NCBI RefSeq assembly: GCF_019303495.1
Contig: NZ_JAEVFI010000011.1
Span: 220,414 to 284,413, forward strand
Reading direction: 5' to 3'
Source of the DNA: Streptomyces sp. JJ66
GTDB taxonomy: Bacteria; Actinomycetota; Actinomycetes; Streptomycetales; Streptomycetaceae
Length of the DNA stretch: 64,000 nt
Within the stretch, counting starts at the first letter, position 1, and each line of letters opens with the position of its first letter. Below the pieces are notes generated by a model. It worked only from the letters and a program-made list of their open reading frames with translations. It was not told the DNA's origin and made no database searches. Shown here one piece after another: positions 7,876 to 17,417 of the stretch. The position numbers and the translations under genes are program-made.

Positions 7876-9270
7876 ATGGACTTTCTCGACAGCTACCACC
7901 TGTGGGCCGACGCCCACTCATTCTTCGGCTCAACTCTCATCCCTGGCCCCGCTGACCACACCGACCCGCTCGCCACACAGGCTGCGGGCTGGGACCGACG
8001 TCTCGCCGAGGACACCCCGAACGGCCACCTGCTGCGGCAGAACGCCCTCTTCGAAGCCCTGAGCGGGAACAGTAAGCTGCACCTGTTGCACGTCACCCAC
8101 GCCCTGGAGGAGATCAGCCAGCAAGGAGTGCTCTACCCATCGGGCGGCTGCCTCGTCGGAAGCATCTACTGTGCGCCGCTCACCGCGAGCGACCAGGGCT
8201 TCCGCATGCACAATCTCGGCGCCTACGTCCTGACCAAGGAAGCACCAACCTTCCTGGCCAAGCTCGGTGTCACCGACCGTGTCCCTACCCCGCTGATCTT
8301 CGAGATCGACACCCCGCCGCAGGCATACCGCGGTCTCGCAGGGGTGGACTACCTGCGGTTGGGCCTCATCCACCTGCAGATCTACACCCGCCTCGAGTAC
8401 CTGCTGAGTAAGAACGAACGGCACCAACTGCGCGAGACCGTCGTCAGCCGGGTCAAGAACTCGGCCGCGTTCCTCGCCACGGCTTCCGCCGTCGCGTATC
8501 TGGGCACCCAAGTCGACGCCGAGCCGTTCCTCAAGCTGCTCGACGAGACGATCCCCCGCCTGCCGATCCTCGGCTACCTGTACTTCGAAGCGGTCGCCGA
8601 GTACCTGATGCTCCACTCGACCTCCCGCCACACCCGGCGCCTAGCCGATCTTGGCGAGCTGAACAACTGGCTGTACAAGGAGACGCTATTCGCCTCCTTC
8701 CCTGCCATGGCCGGCAAGTTCGACCTGGCGAGGTTCCGTCCCCGTCCGAAGCAGTTGGCCGCACTCATCCACCGGGTCGACCCGACCATCGACCCCAACC
8801 ACGCGAGCGCATACCTGGTCGAGCGCATCAGCTACCTCGTCGCCGCCCGCCTCTTCGCGCCTGGTGACGCCCCGGAAGCCTGGCACCACACGCGCTGGGA
8901 GTTCGACTCCCTGGCCACCCAGCTCGGACCACTGCTGGGCCACCTGATCCACCGGGAACTGCGCACCTTCGGCCGCTACCCCGACTTCTACTTCTACTTC
9001 GACCAGCACAAGGCGCTGCAAGTCTGGAACTATTGGAATCACATGGATATCGTCGCCCCGTTCAACGGCACGATGCCCAAGGGCGAGGTCGGCATCAACC
9101 CGGCCTACCCCAACCTCGACTTCCGCGTCTGGCGCGCCGAGCAGGACGAGGCAGGCCACCTCCACCCGGCCGAAGAGCTCGCGCTGACCATCGCCCCGCG
9201 GCTGGTGGACATCAAGTACACCCTCATGCGCAACAACCAGTGGGCTGCCCCCGCGCCCAACGCCGCCTAA
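7876..9270 (+). CDS. Unknown protein of the CYTH/HD operon (464 aa)
   Basis: A 464-aa soluble protein with no signal peptide or clear membrane segment; I do not recognise the family. It has a mixed alpha/beta N-terminal half (HVTHALEEISQQG, then a GSIYCAPL strand), a helical middle (about 150-330), and an aromatic-rich C-terminal segment (YPDFYFYFDQHKALQVWNYW, about 375-395). Conserved-looking His, Tyr and Glu residues are spread along it, but no nucleotide-binding loop or known catalytic motif is evident. The ATG is 2 bp after the HD stop, so the two proteins are probably made together. Confidence 0.7.
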   Translation: MDFLDSYHLWADAHSFFGSTLIPGPADHTDPLATQAAGWDRRLAEDTPNGHLLRQNALFEALSGNSKLHLLHVTHALEEISQQGVLYPSGGCLVGSIYCAPLTASDQGFRMHNLGAYVLTKEAPTFLAKLGVTDRVPTPLIFEIDTPPQAYRGLAGVDYLRLGLIHLQIYTRLEYLLSKNERHQLRETVVSRVKNSAAFLATASAVAYLGTQVDAEPFLKLLDETIPRLPILGYLYFEAVAEYLMLHSTSRHTRRLADLGELNNWLYKETLFASFPAMAGKFDLARFRPRPKQLAALIHRVDPTIDPNHASAYLVERISYLVAARLFAPGDAPEAWHHTRWEFDSLATQLGPLLGHLIHRELRTFGRYPDFYFYFDQHKALQVWNYWNHMDIVAPFNGTMPKGEVGINPAYPNLDFRVWRAEQDEAGHLHPAEELALTIAPRLVDIKYTLMRNNQWAAPAPNAA

Positions 9271-9328
9271 TCGCTGCCGCCACCCGCGGCCCACCCCACC
9301 CGAGTAACCTCACACGCAGGAGATCGTG

Positions 9329-10106
9329 ATGAGTACCTCCGACATGCCCTCCGTCGAGCTCCTCGGCGAGCAGATCGCCTCCGTCCTCGCTGACCCCGCC
9401 ACCACCCACGGCCTCGCCCGCACTCTCCGGGCCGCCGCCAAGGAGATCGAACTCCACCGCTACCACCACGCCAGCCGCCGCGCCTGGCCCAACGGCCGCA
9501 TCGATGACAAGCCCGCCAGGGTCCAGATCGGCGGCGGAGCCCACCGCATCGACGCCTTCTTCAACATCGACCTCGTGCCACCGGCCGACCTCCACTGGGA
9601 CATCCGCGAGGGCATCCCCCCTCCAAGACGACAGCACCGAGGAGATCTTCTCTGAACACTTCCTGGAGCACATCGACTACCCGCGCTCAGCAAAGTACTA
9701 CGCCCGCGAGGCCCACCGCGTCCTCGTGCCGGGCGGCCGGATCATCACCGGAATTCCCGACGCCGCCTTCGCTCTCAACCAATACCCCCACCCACTGAAG
9801 ACCCCCGACGAGACGATCGAGCGCTGGTACGCCAAACGCGACTGCCGCGGTGACATCAACACCCGACTCGACCTCGTGAACCTCGTCTTCCGCGACCAGG
9901 ACGACGACCCCATCTACACCCCGCATCTGTGGGCCTACGACCACGACAAGCTCGTCCAGCTCTTCGCCGAAGCCGGCTTCATCACCATCGAGCCTTGGGC
10001 CTTCGACCCCACCATGGCCAACCCGAAGCGCCGCTGGGGCAGCATCTACGTCGTCGCCACGAAGAGCCCTCAAACAGACCGCGAGTCCGGGCTGCCCCGT
10101 TCCTAA
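9329..10106 (+). pseudogene. SAM-dependent methyltransferase (COG4627-like), frameshifted
   Basis: Two adjacent reading frames together encode one class I methyltransferase: VQIGGGAHRIDAFFNIDL, PPADLHWDIREGIP, then SEHFLEHIDYPRSAKYY and VLVPGGRIITGIPD. This matches the COG4627 pattern (glycine-rich loop, N-I-D-L acid, D-I-R, E-H-x-L-E-H). The frame breaks inside a run of six Cs at 9616-9621. Removing one C restores a continuous protein of about 258 aa reading ...EGIPLQDDST..., so this is either a fresh one-base insertion, a sequencing error, or programmed slippage. The ATG at 9329 has GGAG six bases upstream. The only intergenic distance to the unknown gene is 58 bp, so it is probably in the same operon. 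The substrate is unknown. Confidence 0.75.
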
Positions 10107-10128
10107 CGCCTTGATCACCGGGCGGCAT

Positions 10129-10168
10129 CCCGTGGGGCCGGTGCGTGGGTGTGCACCGGCCCCACGGG
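10129..10168. terminator. Bidirectional terminator
   Basis: A perfect 16-bp stem (CCCGTGGGGCCGGTGC with GCACCGGCCCCACGGG, 8-base loop) lies between the convergent methyltransferase gene and nuoN. It probably stops transcripts from both sides. Confidence 0.85.
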
Positions 10169-10174
10169 GCGTCG

Positions 10175-11929
10175 CTAGCGGACGAAGACGCCCGCCTGGG
10201 TGGCGAGGTCCAGGAAGTACTGGGGGGCGATGCCCAGGACCAGGGTGACGGTGACGCCGATGGTGATGGCGGCCGTGGTGAACACGCTGGGGATGGCGAC
10301 GGTCGGCCCCTCGGGGCTGGGTTCGGAGAAGAACATCAGCACGATGACGCGGATGTAGAAGAACGCCGCGATGGCCGAGGCGATGACGCCGACGACGACC
10401 AGTCCGCCCGCGCCGCCCTCCGCCGCGGCCTTGAACACCGCGAACTTGCCCGCGAATCCGGAGGTGAGCGGGATGCCCGCGAAGGCGAGCAGGAACACCG
10501 CGAAGACGGCGGCGACCAGCGGCGAGCGGCGCCCGAGTCCGGCCCACTGGGACAGGTGTGTCGCCTCGCCGCCCGCGTCGCGCACCAGCGTCACCACGGC
10601 GAACGCGCCGAGTGTCACGAAGGAGTAGGCGAGCAGGTAGAACAGCACCGAGGAGACGCCGGAGGGGGTGGTGGCGATGACGCCCGCGAGGATGAACCCG
10701 GCGTGCGCGATGGAGGAGTAGGCCAGCAGCCGCTTGACGTCAGTCTGGGTGAGAGCGACGACGGCACCGAGCAGCATGGACGCGATGGCCACGCCCCACA
10801 TCACCGGCTCCCAGTCCCAGCGCAGCCCGGGCAGGACGACGTACAGCAACCGCAGCAGGGCGCCGAAGGCGGCGACCTTGGTGGCGGCGGCCATGAAGCC
10901 GGTGACGGGGGTGGGGGCGCCCTGGTAGACGTCGGGGGTCCACATGTGGAACGGCACCGCGCCCACCTTGAACAGCAGGCCCATGACGACCATGGCGCCG
11001 CCGATAAGCAGCAGCGCGTCGTTCGCGGTGCTGGCGGCCAGCGCGGGTGAGGGGCTGGGCACGGCGCCCTCGACGACCTGGGCGAGCCCGGCGTAGGACA
11101 CGGTGCCCGCGTAGCCGTAGAGCAGGGCGATGCCGAAGATGAGGAACGCCGAGGAGAACGCGCCGAGCAGGAAGTACTTGACGGCCGCCTCCTGGGACAG
11201 GAGCCGCCTGCGGCGGGCGAGCGCGCACAGCAGGTACAGCGGCAGCGAGAAGACTTCCAGCGCGATGAACAGCGTCAGCAGGTCGTTGGCGGCGGGGAAG
11301 AGCAGCATGCCGCCGACGGCGAAGAGCAGCAGCGGGAAGATCTCCGTCGTCGTCCACCCGGCCTTGACGGCGGCCTTCTCGCCCTCGCCGCCGGGGATGG
11401 CGGCGGGCTGGGCGGCGAAGGAGTCGACTTGGGCGCCGTGCGCGGTGGGTTCCAGGCGGCGTTCGGCGAAGGTGAAGACGGCGACGACGGCCACCAGCAG
11501 GATGACGCCTTGCAGGAACAGGGCCGGGCCGTCCACCGCGATGGCACCGACGCCCGCGACGGCGGCCTGGGTGGTGGCGTAGCCGTCCAGGGCCAGGCCG
11601 ACGACGGCGGCGAAGGCACCGGCGAGGGCGGCGATGGCCAGCAGCACCTGGGCGGTGTAGCGGGCGCGGCGCGGGGCGAACGCCTCGATCAGGATGCCGA
11701 GGACGGCGGCGCCGAGCACGATCAGCGTCGGGGAGAGCTGGGCGTATTCGATGGACGGCGCCTCGGCGGCGAGCGTCCACAGGCTGTGGACGGACTCACC
11801 GGACGCGGACGCCGACGCGGGTGCCGTCAGGTGCTCCGTGACGTGCTCCAGCACGGGTGCCGTCACGTGCTCCGGCGCGGGTGCCGACGCGTGCGCCAGC
11901 GCGTCCGTCATCGCGTATGTCGCGCTCAT
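10175..11929 (-). CDS. nuoN: NADH-quinone oxidoreductase subunit N
   Basis: A 584-aa polytopic membrane protein, one of the three Mrp-antiporter-like subunits of complex I, thought to carry protons. About 14 hydrophobic segments are seen; the conserved proton-channel stretch includes FKVGAVPFHMWTPDVYQGAPTPVTGFMAAATKVA and FSLPLYLL. Compared with the family it has an unusual N-terminal extension of about 45 residues containing repeated EHVT units before the usual SIEYAQLSPTLIVLG start. The start codon overlaps the nuoM stop (ATGA). Last gene of the nuo operon. Confidence 0.95.
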   Translation of the reverse strand: MSATYAMTDALAHASAPAPEHVTAPVLEHVTEHLTAPASASASGESVHSLWTLAAEAPSIEYAQLSPTLIVLGAAVLGILIEAFAPRRARYTAQVLLAIAALAGAFAAVVGLALDGYATTQAAVAGVGAIAVDGPALFLQGVILLVAVVAVFTFAERRLEPTAHGAQVDSFAAQPAAIPGGEGEKAAVKAGWTTTEIFPLLLFAVGGMLLFPAANDLLTLFIALEVFSLPLYLLCALARRRRLLSQEAAVKYFLLGAFSSAFLIFGIALLYGYAGTVSYAGLAQVVEGAVPSPSPALAASTANDALLLIGGAMVVMGLLFKVGAVPFHMWTPDVYQGAPTPVTGFMAAATKVAAFGALLRLLYVVLPGLRWDWEPVMWGVAIASMLLGAVVALTQTDVKRLLAYSSIAHAGFILAGVIATTPSGVSSVLFYLLAYSFVTLGAFAVVTLVRDAGGEATHLSQWAGLGRRSPLVAAVFAVFLLAFAGIPLTSGFAGKFAVFKAAAEGGAGGLVVVGVIASAIAAFFYIRVIVLMFFSEPSPEGPTVAIPSVFTTAAITIGVTVTLVLGIAPQYFLDLATQAGVFVR

Positions 11930-13536
11930 TCCGCGGCCTCCACTGCGGGCAGTTGCGGTTGCGGGTCGGTCTGCCGCACGTCCGAGAGGGTGTGCTCGAC
12001 CGCCGGGTTGACGATGTCGGTCAGCGGCTTCGGGAAGACGCCGAGCAGGATCAGCAGCGCGATGAGCGGCGCGACGACGGCCAGTTCACGCGGCCGCAGG
12101 TCCGGCATGCGCGCGATCTCCGGCTGGTCCACCGGCCCGGTCATGGTGCGCTGGTAGAGCAGCAACACGTACAGGGCCGCCAGCACGATGCCCGCGGTGG
12201 CGACGATCCCGGCCACCGGGTAGCGGCTGAACGTGCCCACCAGCACCAGGAACTCGCTGACGAAGGGCGCGAGTCCGGGCAGCGAGAGGGTGGCGAGCCC
12301 GCCGACCAGGAACGTCCCGGCCAGCACCGGCGCCACCTTCTGCACGCCGCCGTAGTCGGCGATGAGCCGCGAGCCGCGCCGCGAGATGAGGAACCCGGCC
12401 ACGAGCATCAGCACGGCGGTGGAGATGCCGTGGAACACCATGTACAGCGTGGCCCCGGACTGGCCCTGGCTGGTCATGGCGAAGACGCCGAGGATGATGA
12501 AGCCGAAGTGGGAGATGGACGCGTACGCCACCAGGCGCTTGATGTCCCGCTGCCCGACGGCCACCAGCGCGCCGTAGACGATGCTGACCAGCGCCAGCAC
12601 GATGACCACGGGCGTGGCCCAGGCGCTGGCCTCGGGGAACAGCCCGAGGCAGAACCGCAGCATGGCGAACGTGCCGACCTTGTCCACGACGGCGGTGATG
12701 AGCACCGCGACCGGCGCGGTGGACTCGCCCATCGCGCTGGGCAGCCAGGTGTGCAGCGGCCACAGCGGAGCCTTGACGGCGAAGGCGAGGAAGAAGCCGA
12801 GGAACAGCAGGCGTTCGGTGCCCTGCGCCATGGTCAGCTCACCGGCGGCGCGGGCCTCGGTGATGCGCTGGAGCGAGAAGGTGCCCTCGCCGAGCTGGTC
12901 GGCGGTGACGACGTACAGGCCGATCACGGCGGCCAGCATGATCAGGCCGCCCGCGAGGTTGTAGAGCAGGAACTTCACCGCCGCGTACGAGCGCTGCTTG
13001 GCGCCCTCGTCCTCCCCGGCGGCGTGCGCCCGGTCCCCGAAGCCGCCGATGAGGAAGTACATCGGGATGAGCATGGCCTCGAAGAAGATGTAGAAGACGA
13101 AGACGTCGGTGGCGGCGAACGAGATGATCACCATGGCCTCGACCATGAGGATCAGCGCGAAGAAGCCCTGGGTGGGCCGCCAGCGGCGGGAGGGCTCGGC
13201 CGCTTCGAGGGGGTCGGCGTCGTGCCAGCCCGCGGCGATGATGAACGGGATCAGCAGGGCGGTGAGCGCGATGAGCGCGGTGCCGATGCCGTCCACGCCG
13301 AGTTCGAAGCGGACGCCGAAGTCGGCGATCCACGCGTAGGACTCGGTGAGCTGGTAGCGCGCACCGCCCGGGTCGAAGCGGGCGACGACGAGACCGGCGA
13401 GCACCAGCGTGCCCAGCGACACCGCGAGCGCGAGCCACCGGGCGGCGGCCCGCCGGGCGGCGGGCACGGCGGCGGTGGCCACCGCGCCGAGCGCGGGCAG
13501 GACGGCGGTGGCCGTCAGCAGGGGGAAACCAGACAT
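11926..13536 (-). CDS. nuoM: NADH-quinone oxidoreductase subunit M
   Basis: A 536-aa antiporter-like membrane subunit of complex I. Recognisable stretches are SYAWIADFGVRFELGVDGI near the N-terminus, the glutamate helix LMVEAMVIISF, AFAVKAPLWPLHTWLPSAM with the lysine and the histidine of the proton path, and KRLVAYASISHFGFI. Length is standard. It starts three bases after the nuoL stop and its stop overlaps nuoN, consistent with equimolar synthesis. Confidence 0.96.
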   Translation of the reverse strand: MSGFPLLTATAVLPALGAVATAAVPAARRAAARWLALAVSLGTLVLAGLVVARFDPGGARYQLTESYAWIADFGVRFELGVDGIGTALIALTALLIPFIIAAGWHDADPLEAAEPSRRWRPTQGFFALILMVEAMVIISFAATDVFVFYIFFEAMLIPMYFLIGGFGDRAHAAGEDEGAKQRSYAAVKFLLYNLAGGLIMLAAVIGLYVVTADQLGEGTFSLQRITEARAAGELTMAQGTERLLFLGFFLAFAVKAPLWPLHTWLPSAMGESTAPVAVLITAVVDKVGTFAMLRFCLGLFPEASAWATPVVIVLALVSIVYGALVAVGQRDIKRLVAYASISHFGFIILGVFAMTSQGQSGATLYMVFHGISTAVLMLVAGFLISRRGSRLIADYGGVQKVAPVLAGTFLVGGLATLSLPGLAPFVSEFLVLVGTFSRYPVAGIVATAGIVLAALYVLLLYQRTMTGPVDQPEIARMPDLRPRELAVVAPLIALLILLGVFPKPLTDIVNPAVEHTLSDVRQTDPQPQLPAVEAAE

Positions 13537-13539
13537 GTA

Positions 13540-15630
13540 TCAGACCGCCCTCATCAGCAGGGTGGCTGCGACCAGCACGGCCGCACCGCCGAACATCGAC
13601 ACCGCGTAGGAGCGGGCGAACCCGTTCTGCACCTTGCGCAGCCGCGCGGACAGCCCGCCGAAGGCCGCCGCCGTCCCGTTGACGCCGCCGTCCACCACCG
13701 TGTGGTCGAGGTAGACCAGGCTGCGCGTCAGGTGCTGGCCGCCGCTGACGAACGCGGCGTGGTTGAAGTCGTCCTGGAGCAGGTCGCGGCGGGCGGCCCG
13801 GGTGAGCAGCGAGCCGCGCGGCGCGGTCAGCGGCACCGGCTTGCGCCCGTACTGGAGCCACGCGAGGCCGACGCCGAGCAGCATGACGGCGACCGTCGCG
13901 CCGGTGATGACCGGGATCGGGATCGGCGGGTGCGGGTGCTCGAAGGCGGTGACCGGCTCCAGCCAGTGCACGAAAGCCTCGCCCCAGTTGAACAGGCCAC
14001 CGGCGAAGACGGAGCCGAAGGCAAGCACGATCATCGGCACCGTCATGACCTTCGGCGACTCGTGCGGGTGCGGCTCACCCGCCAGCCCAGCGGCCTGGCC
14101 GGACGCCGCCGGGGAGCCGCCAGCACCGGAGCCCGCCGAGCCAGCGCCAGCGCCGGAGCCCGCCGTGCCAGCGGCACCACCGGGCGCCCCCGTGCCACCG
14201 GCAGCACCAACCCCCGCGCCGCCCGCCACGGCCGCGGGCGCCGCGCCCGATTCGGCCGGGGCCGGGGTCGGGGCCGGCGCCGGGCGGACCCGCCAGCGCT
14301 CCTCGCCGAAGAACGTCAGCAGCATCACCCGCGTCATGTAGTACGCGGTGAGCGCCGCGCCCAGCAGTGTGGCGCCGCCCAGAACCCAGCCCCGCACGCC
14401 GCCCGCCGAGAACGCGGCCTCGATGATGAGGTCCTTGGAGAAGAATCCGGACAGGCCCGGGAAGCCGATGATGGCCAGGTAGCCCAGGCCGAAGGTGACG
14501 AAGGTGACCGGCATGTAGCGGCGCAGCCCGCCGTACTTGCGCATGTTCACCTCGTCGTTCATACCGTGCATGACCGAACCGGCGCCGAGGAACAGCCCGG
14601 CCTTGAAGAAGCCGTGGGTGACCAGGTGCATGATCGCGAAGGCATAGCCGATCGGGCCGAGCCCGGCGGCCAGCACCATGTAGCCGATCTGCGACATGGT
14701 GGAGGCGGCGAGCGCCTTTTTGATGTCGTCCTTGGCGCACCCGACGATCGCCCCGAACAGCAGCGTGACGGCGCCGACGGCGACGACGGCGGTCTGCGCG
14801 GCCGGGGCGGCGTCGAAGAGCGCGCCGGAGCGGGTGATGAGGTAGACGCCCGCCGTGACCATCGTCGCGGCGTGGATGAGCGCGGAGACCGGGGTCGGGC
14901 CTTCCATGGCGTCCCCGAGCCAGGACTGGAGCGGCACCTGCGCCGACTTGCCGCACGCGGCGAGCAGCAGCATCAGCCCGATCCCCGTCAGCACGCCCTC
15001 GCTGGCGCCGTCGGCGGCGGGCAGCACCTCGCTGAAGGCGAACGTGCCGAAGGTGGTGAACATCAGGAAGATGGCGATGGCCAGGCCCGCGTCACCGACG
15101 CGGTTGACCAGGAACGCCTTCTTCGCCGCCGTCGCCGCGCTCGGCTTGTGCTGCCAGAACCCGATGAGCAGGTACGAGGCCAGGCCCACGCCCTCCCAGC
15201 CGACATACAGCAGCAGGTAGTTGTCGGCCAGCACCAGCAGCAGCATCGCGGCGAGGAACAGGTTGAGGTAGCCGAAGAACCGCCGGCGCCGCGCGTCGTG
15301 CTCCATGTAGCCCACCGAGTACAGGTGGATGAGCGTGCCGACGCCGGTGATGAGCAGCACGAACGTCATGGACAGCTGGTCCAGCCGGAAGGCGGCGTCG
15401 GCCTGGAAGCCCTCCACCGGAATCCAGCTGAACAGGAACTGGTGCAGCGTGCGATCCTCGCCGGGGCGGCCCAGCATGTCGAAGAAGAGGACGGCGCCGA
15501 GGACGAAGGAGACGGCGGCCAGCGCGGTGCCCAGCCAGTGCCCGGCGCGGTCCAGGCGCCGTCCGCCCAGGAGCAGGACGGCCGCGCCCAGCAGCGGCGC
15601 CGCGACGAGCAGTCCGATCAATGACTCCAC
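13540..15630 (-). CDS. nuoL: NADH-quinone oxidoreductase subunit L
   Basis: A 696-aa proton-pumping subunit of complex I, with family segments [86 protein letters not shown] and [19 protein letters not shown] long cytoplasmic stretch between helices (genomic about 14085-14285) is an Ala/Gly/Pro/Ser-rich low-complexity insertion of about 70 residues that is not part of the conserved fold. The C-terminal end retains the final helices. It begins 13 bp after nuoK. Confidence 0.96.
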   Translation of the reverse strand: MESLIGLLVAAPLLGAAVLLLGGRRLDRAGHWLGTALAAVSFVLGAVLFFDMLGRPGEDRTLHQFLFSWIPVEGFQADAAFRLDQLSMTFVLLITGVGTLIHLYSVGYMEHDARRRRFFGYLNLFLAAMLLLVLADNYLLLYVGWEGVGLASYLLIGFWQHKPSAATAAKKAFLVNRVGDAGLAIAIFLMFTTFGTFAFSEVLPAADGASEGVLTGIGLMLLLAACGKSAQVPLQSWLGDAMEGPTPVSALIHAATMVTAGVYLITRSGALFDAAPAAQTAVVAVGAVTLLFGAIVGCAKDDIKKALAASTMSQIGYMVLAAGLGPIGYAFAIMHLVTHGFFKAGLFLGAGSVMHGMNDEVNMRKYGGLRRYMPVTFVTFGLGYLAIIGFPGLSGFFSKDLIIEAAFSAGGVRGWVLGGATLLGAALTAYYMTRVMLLTFFGEERWRVRPAPAPTPAPAESGAAPAAVAGGAGVGAAGGTGAPGGAAGTAGSGAGAGSAGSGAGGSPAASGQAAGLAGEPHPHESPKVMTVPMIVLAFGSVFAGGLFNWGEAFVHWLEPVTAFEHPHPPIPIPVITGATVAVMLLGVGLAWLQYGRKPVPLTAPRGSLLTRAARRDLLQDDFNHAAFVSGGQHLTRSLVYLDHTVVDGGVNGTAAAFGGLSARLRKVQNGFARSYAVSMFGGAAVLVAATLLMRAV

Positions 15631-15643
15631 TGGTAGATACCCC

Positions 15644-15943
15644 TTACAGCTTCATCAGGCTGGCGTCGTCAACCGAGGCCGAGTGGCGGGAGCGGTAGAG
15701 CATCACGATGATCGCCAGGCCCACGACGACTTCGGCGGCGGCGACGACCATGACGAAGAACGCCATGATCTGGCCGTCGAGGTTGCCGTGCATGCGGGAG
15801 AAGGCGACGAGCGTGAGGTTCGCGGCGTTCAGCATCAGCTCGACGCACATGAACACCACGATGGCGTTGCGCCGGATCAGCACGCCGGTCGCGCCGATGG
15901 TGAACAGCAGCGCCGCGAGGTAGAGGTAGTTCGCGGGGTTCAT
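15644..15943 (-). CDS. nuoK: NADH-quinone oxidoreductase subunit K
   Basis: A 99-aa membrane subunit (MrpC/MnhC-like) with three helices. The two conserved intramembrane glutamates are in the second and third helices ([14 protein letters not shown] and [13 protein letters not shown]). Length is exactly typical. It overlaps nuoJ by ATGA. Confidence 0.97.
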   Translation of the reverse strand: MNPANYLYLAALLFTIGATGVLIRRNAIVVFMCVELMLNAANLTLVAFSRMHGNLDGQIMAFFVMVVAAAEVVVGLAIIVMLYRSRHSASVDDASLMKL

Positions 15944-16761
15944 GGACGCTCCTCCTGACCGCGGCCGTGGTAGTCGGCGGTGCGCTGCTCGATCGCGGCG
16001 ACCTGGGCCAGCTCGCCGCTGCGCACCTCACGGACCTGGCCCCGGCGGCGCAGGGTGTCGGAGACGGTCAGCTCGGACGGGGTGCCGTCGGGCAGCAGGC
16101 CGGGCCGGTCCACGGCGTTGTGCCGGGCGTAGACGCCGGGGGCGGGCAGCGGCGGCAGGTGCTTGCCTGCGCGCACCCGCTCCTCGGCCTGCTCCCGCTG
16201 GGACTTGGTCTGCTCGATCCGCTCGCGGTGGGTGAGCAGCGTCGCGCCGACGGCGGCGACGGTCAGCAGCGCGCCGGTGACCTCGAAGGCGACGACGTAC
16301 TCGGTGAACAGCCGCTCGGCGATGCCGGGCACGTTGCCGCCGAACTGGGCGTTGGCCTCGCCCACCCCGGCGAAGGTGCCCAGGGCCGCCTGGCCGATCC
16401 CGGCGATGAGCAGGATGCCCAGGCCCAGCGCGCAGGTGGCGGCGAGCCAGCGCTGCCCTTTGAGGGTTTCCTTGAGTGAGTCGGCCGTGGAGACGCCGAC
16501 GAGCATCAGCACGAACAGGAACAGCATCATGACCGCGCCGGTGTAGACAACGATCTGCACGACGCCGAGGAAGTAGGCCCCGTTGGCCAGGTAGAAGACG
16601 GCGAGGATGACCATCGTCCCGGCCAGGCACAGCGCGGAGTGCACGGCGCGGCGCAGCGCGACGGTGCCCAGCGCTCCGGCGACGGCGATGGTGCCGAGCA
16701 CGTAGAACTGCACGGCCTCGCCGGTGGTGGTGGCCGCGAGCTGCGTCCCCAGGGAGCTCAC
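15940..16761 (-). CDS. nuoJ: NADH-quinone oxidoreductase subunit J
   Basis: A 273-aa membrane subunit; five helices in the first 170 residues, including [23 protein letters not shown], the conserved pi-bulge helix next to NuoK. A charged cytoplasmic tail of about 95 residues ([14 protein letters not shown] onward) extends past the usual end, as in other actinomycetes. The GTG at 16761 overlaps the nuoI stop as GTGA; the much longer open frame upstream is antisense or out of frame within nuoI. Confidence 0.94.
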   Translation of the reverse strand: MSSLGTQLAATTTGEAVQFYVLGTIAVAGALGTVALRRAVHSALCLAGTMVILAVFYLANGAYFLGVVQIVVYTGAVMMLFLFVLMLVGVSTADSLKETLKGQRWLAATCALGLGILLIAGIGQAALGTFAGVGEANAQFGGNVPGIAERLFTEYVVAFEVTGALLTVAAVGATLLTHRERIEQTKSQREQAEERVRAGKHLPPLPAPGVYARHNAVDRPGLLPDGTPSELTVSDTLRRRGQVREVRSGELAQVAAIEQRTADYHGRGQEERP

Positions 16762-17417
16762 TGGTGCTTCACCCCTTCGACGGACTCGCCCGGCGCGGCG
16801 GTCGGCTCCGGCCCGGCGCCGGGGGAGGCGGGCTCGTCGGGGCCGAAGGTGTCGGCCGCGGGCTGCGGCGTGCCGGTGTCGGTGACCGGCTGCTGGACGG
16901 TGCCGGGCGCGGCCTCGGTGACCAGGCCCCGGTAGTAGTCCTTCTCCGTCATGCCGGGGTAGATCGCATGCGGCGAATCGACCATGTTCTCGCTGAGACC
17001 GACGAGCAGCTCCTCCTTGGTGAAGATGAGCGACTCGCGGGTGCGGTCGGCGAGTTCGTAGTCGTTGGTCATGGTCAGCGCCCGGGTGGGGCACGCCTCG
17101 ACGCACAGCCCGCACAGAATGCAGCGCAGGTAGTTGATCTGGTAGACGCGGCCGTAGCGCTCTCCGGGCGAGTAGCGCTCCTCCTCGGTGTTGTCCGCGC
17201 CCTCGACGTAGATGGCGTCCGCCGGGCAGGCCCACGCGCACAGTTCGCAGCCGATGCACTTCTCCAGCCCGTCGGGGTGCCGGTTGAGCTGGTGGCGGCC
17301 GTGGAAGCGCGGCGCGGTGGGTTTTTTGTACTCGGGGTACTGCTCGGTGAGCCGCTTGGTGAACATGGCCTTGAAGGTCACGCCGAAGCCGGCCACAGGC
17401 CCCAGGGGATCAGGCAT
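16758..17417 (-). CDS. nuoI: NADH-quinone oxidoreductase subunit I
   Basis: A 219-aa peripheral-arm subunit holding clusters N6a and N6b. Two CxxCxxCxxxCP motifs are intact: cysteines 54, 57, 60 and 64, and 99, 102, 105 and 109. The first 30 residues contain the membrane-proximal amphipathic segment. A Pro/Thr/Gly-rich tail of about 50 residues follows the ferredoxin fold. It starts inside the end of nuoH (8-bp overlap). Confidence 0.96.
   Translation of the reverse strand: MPDPLGPVAGFGVTFKAMFTKRLTEQYPEYKKPTAPRFHGRHQLNRHPDGLEKCIGCELCAWACPADAIYVEGADNTEEERYSPGERYGRVYQINYLRCILCGLCVEACPTRALTMTNDYELADRTRESLIFTKEELLVGLSENMVDSPHAIYPGMTEKDYYRGLVTEAAPGTVQQPVTDTGTPQPAADTFGPDEPASPGAGPEPTAAPGESVEGVKHQ

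Noticed and set aside
11857..15624. Very long open frame antisense to nuoL and nuoM (1255 codons)
   Set aside because: Its composition is Arg/Gly/His-rich low-complexity, typical of antisense frames in high-GC DNA, and nuoL and nuoM are unmistakable on the other strand.
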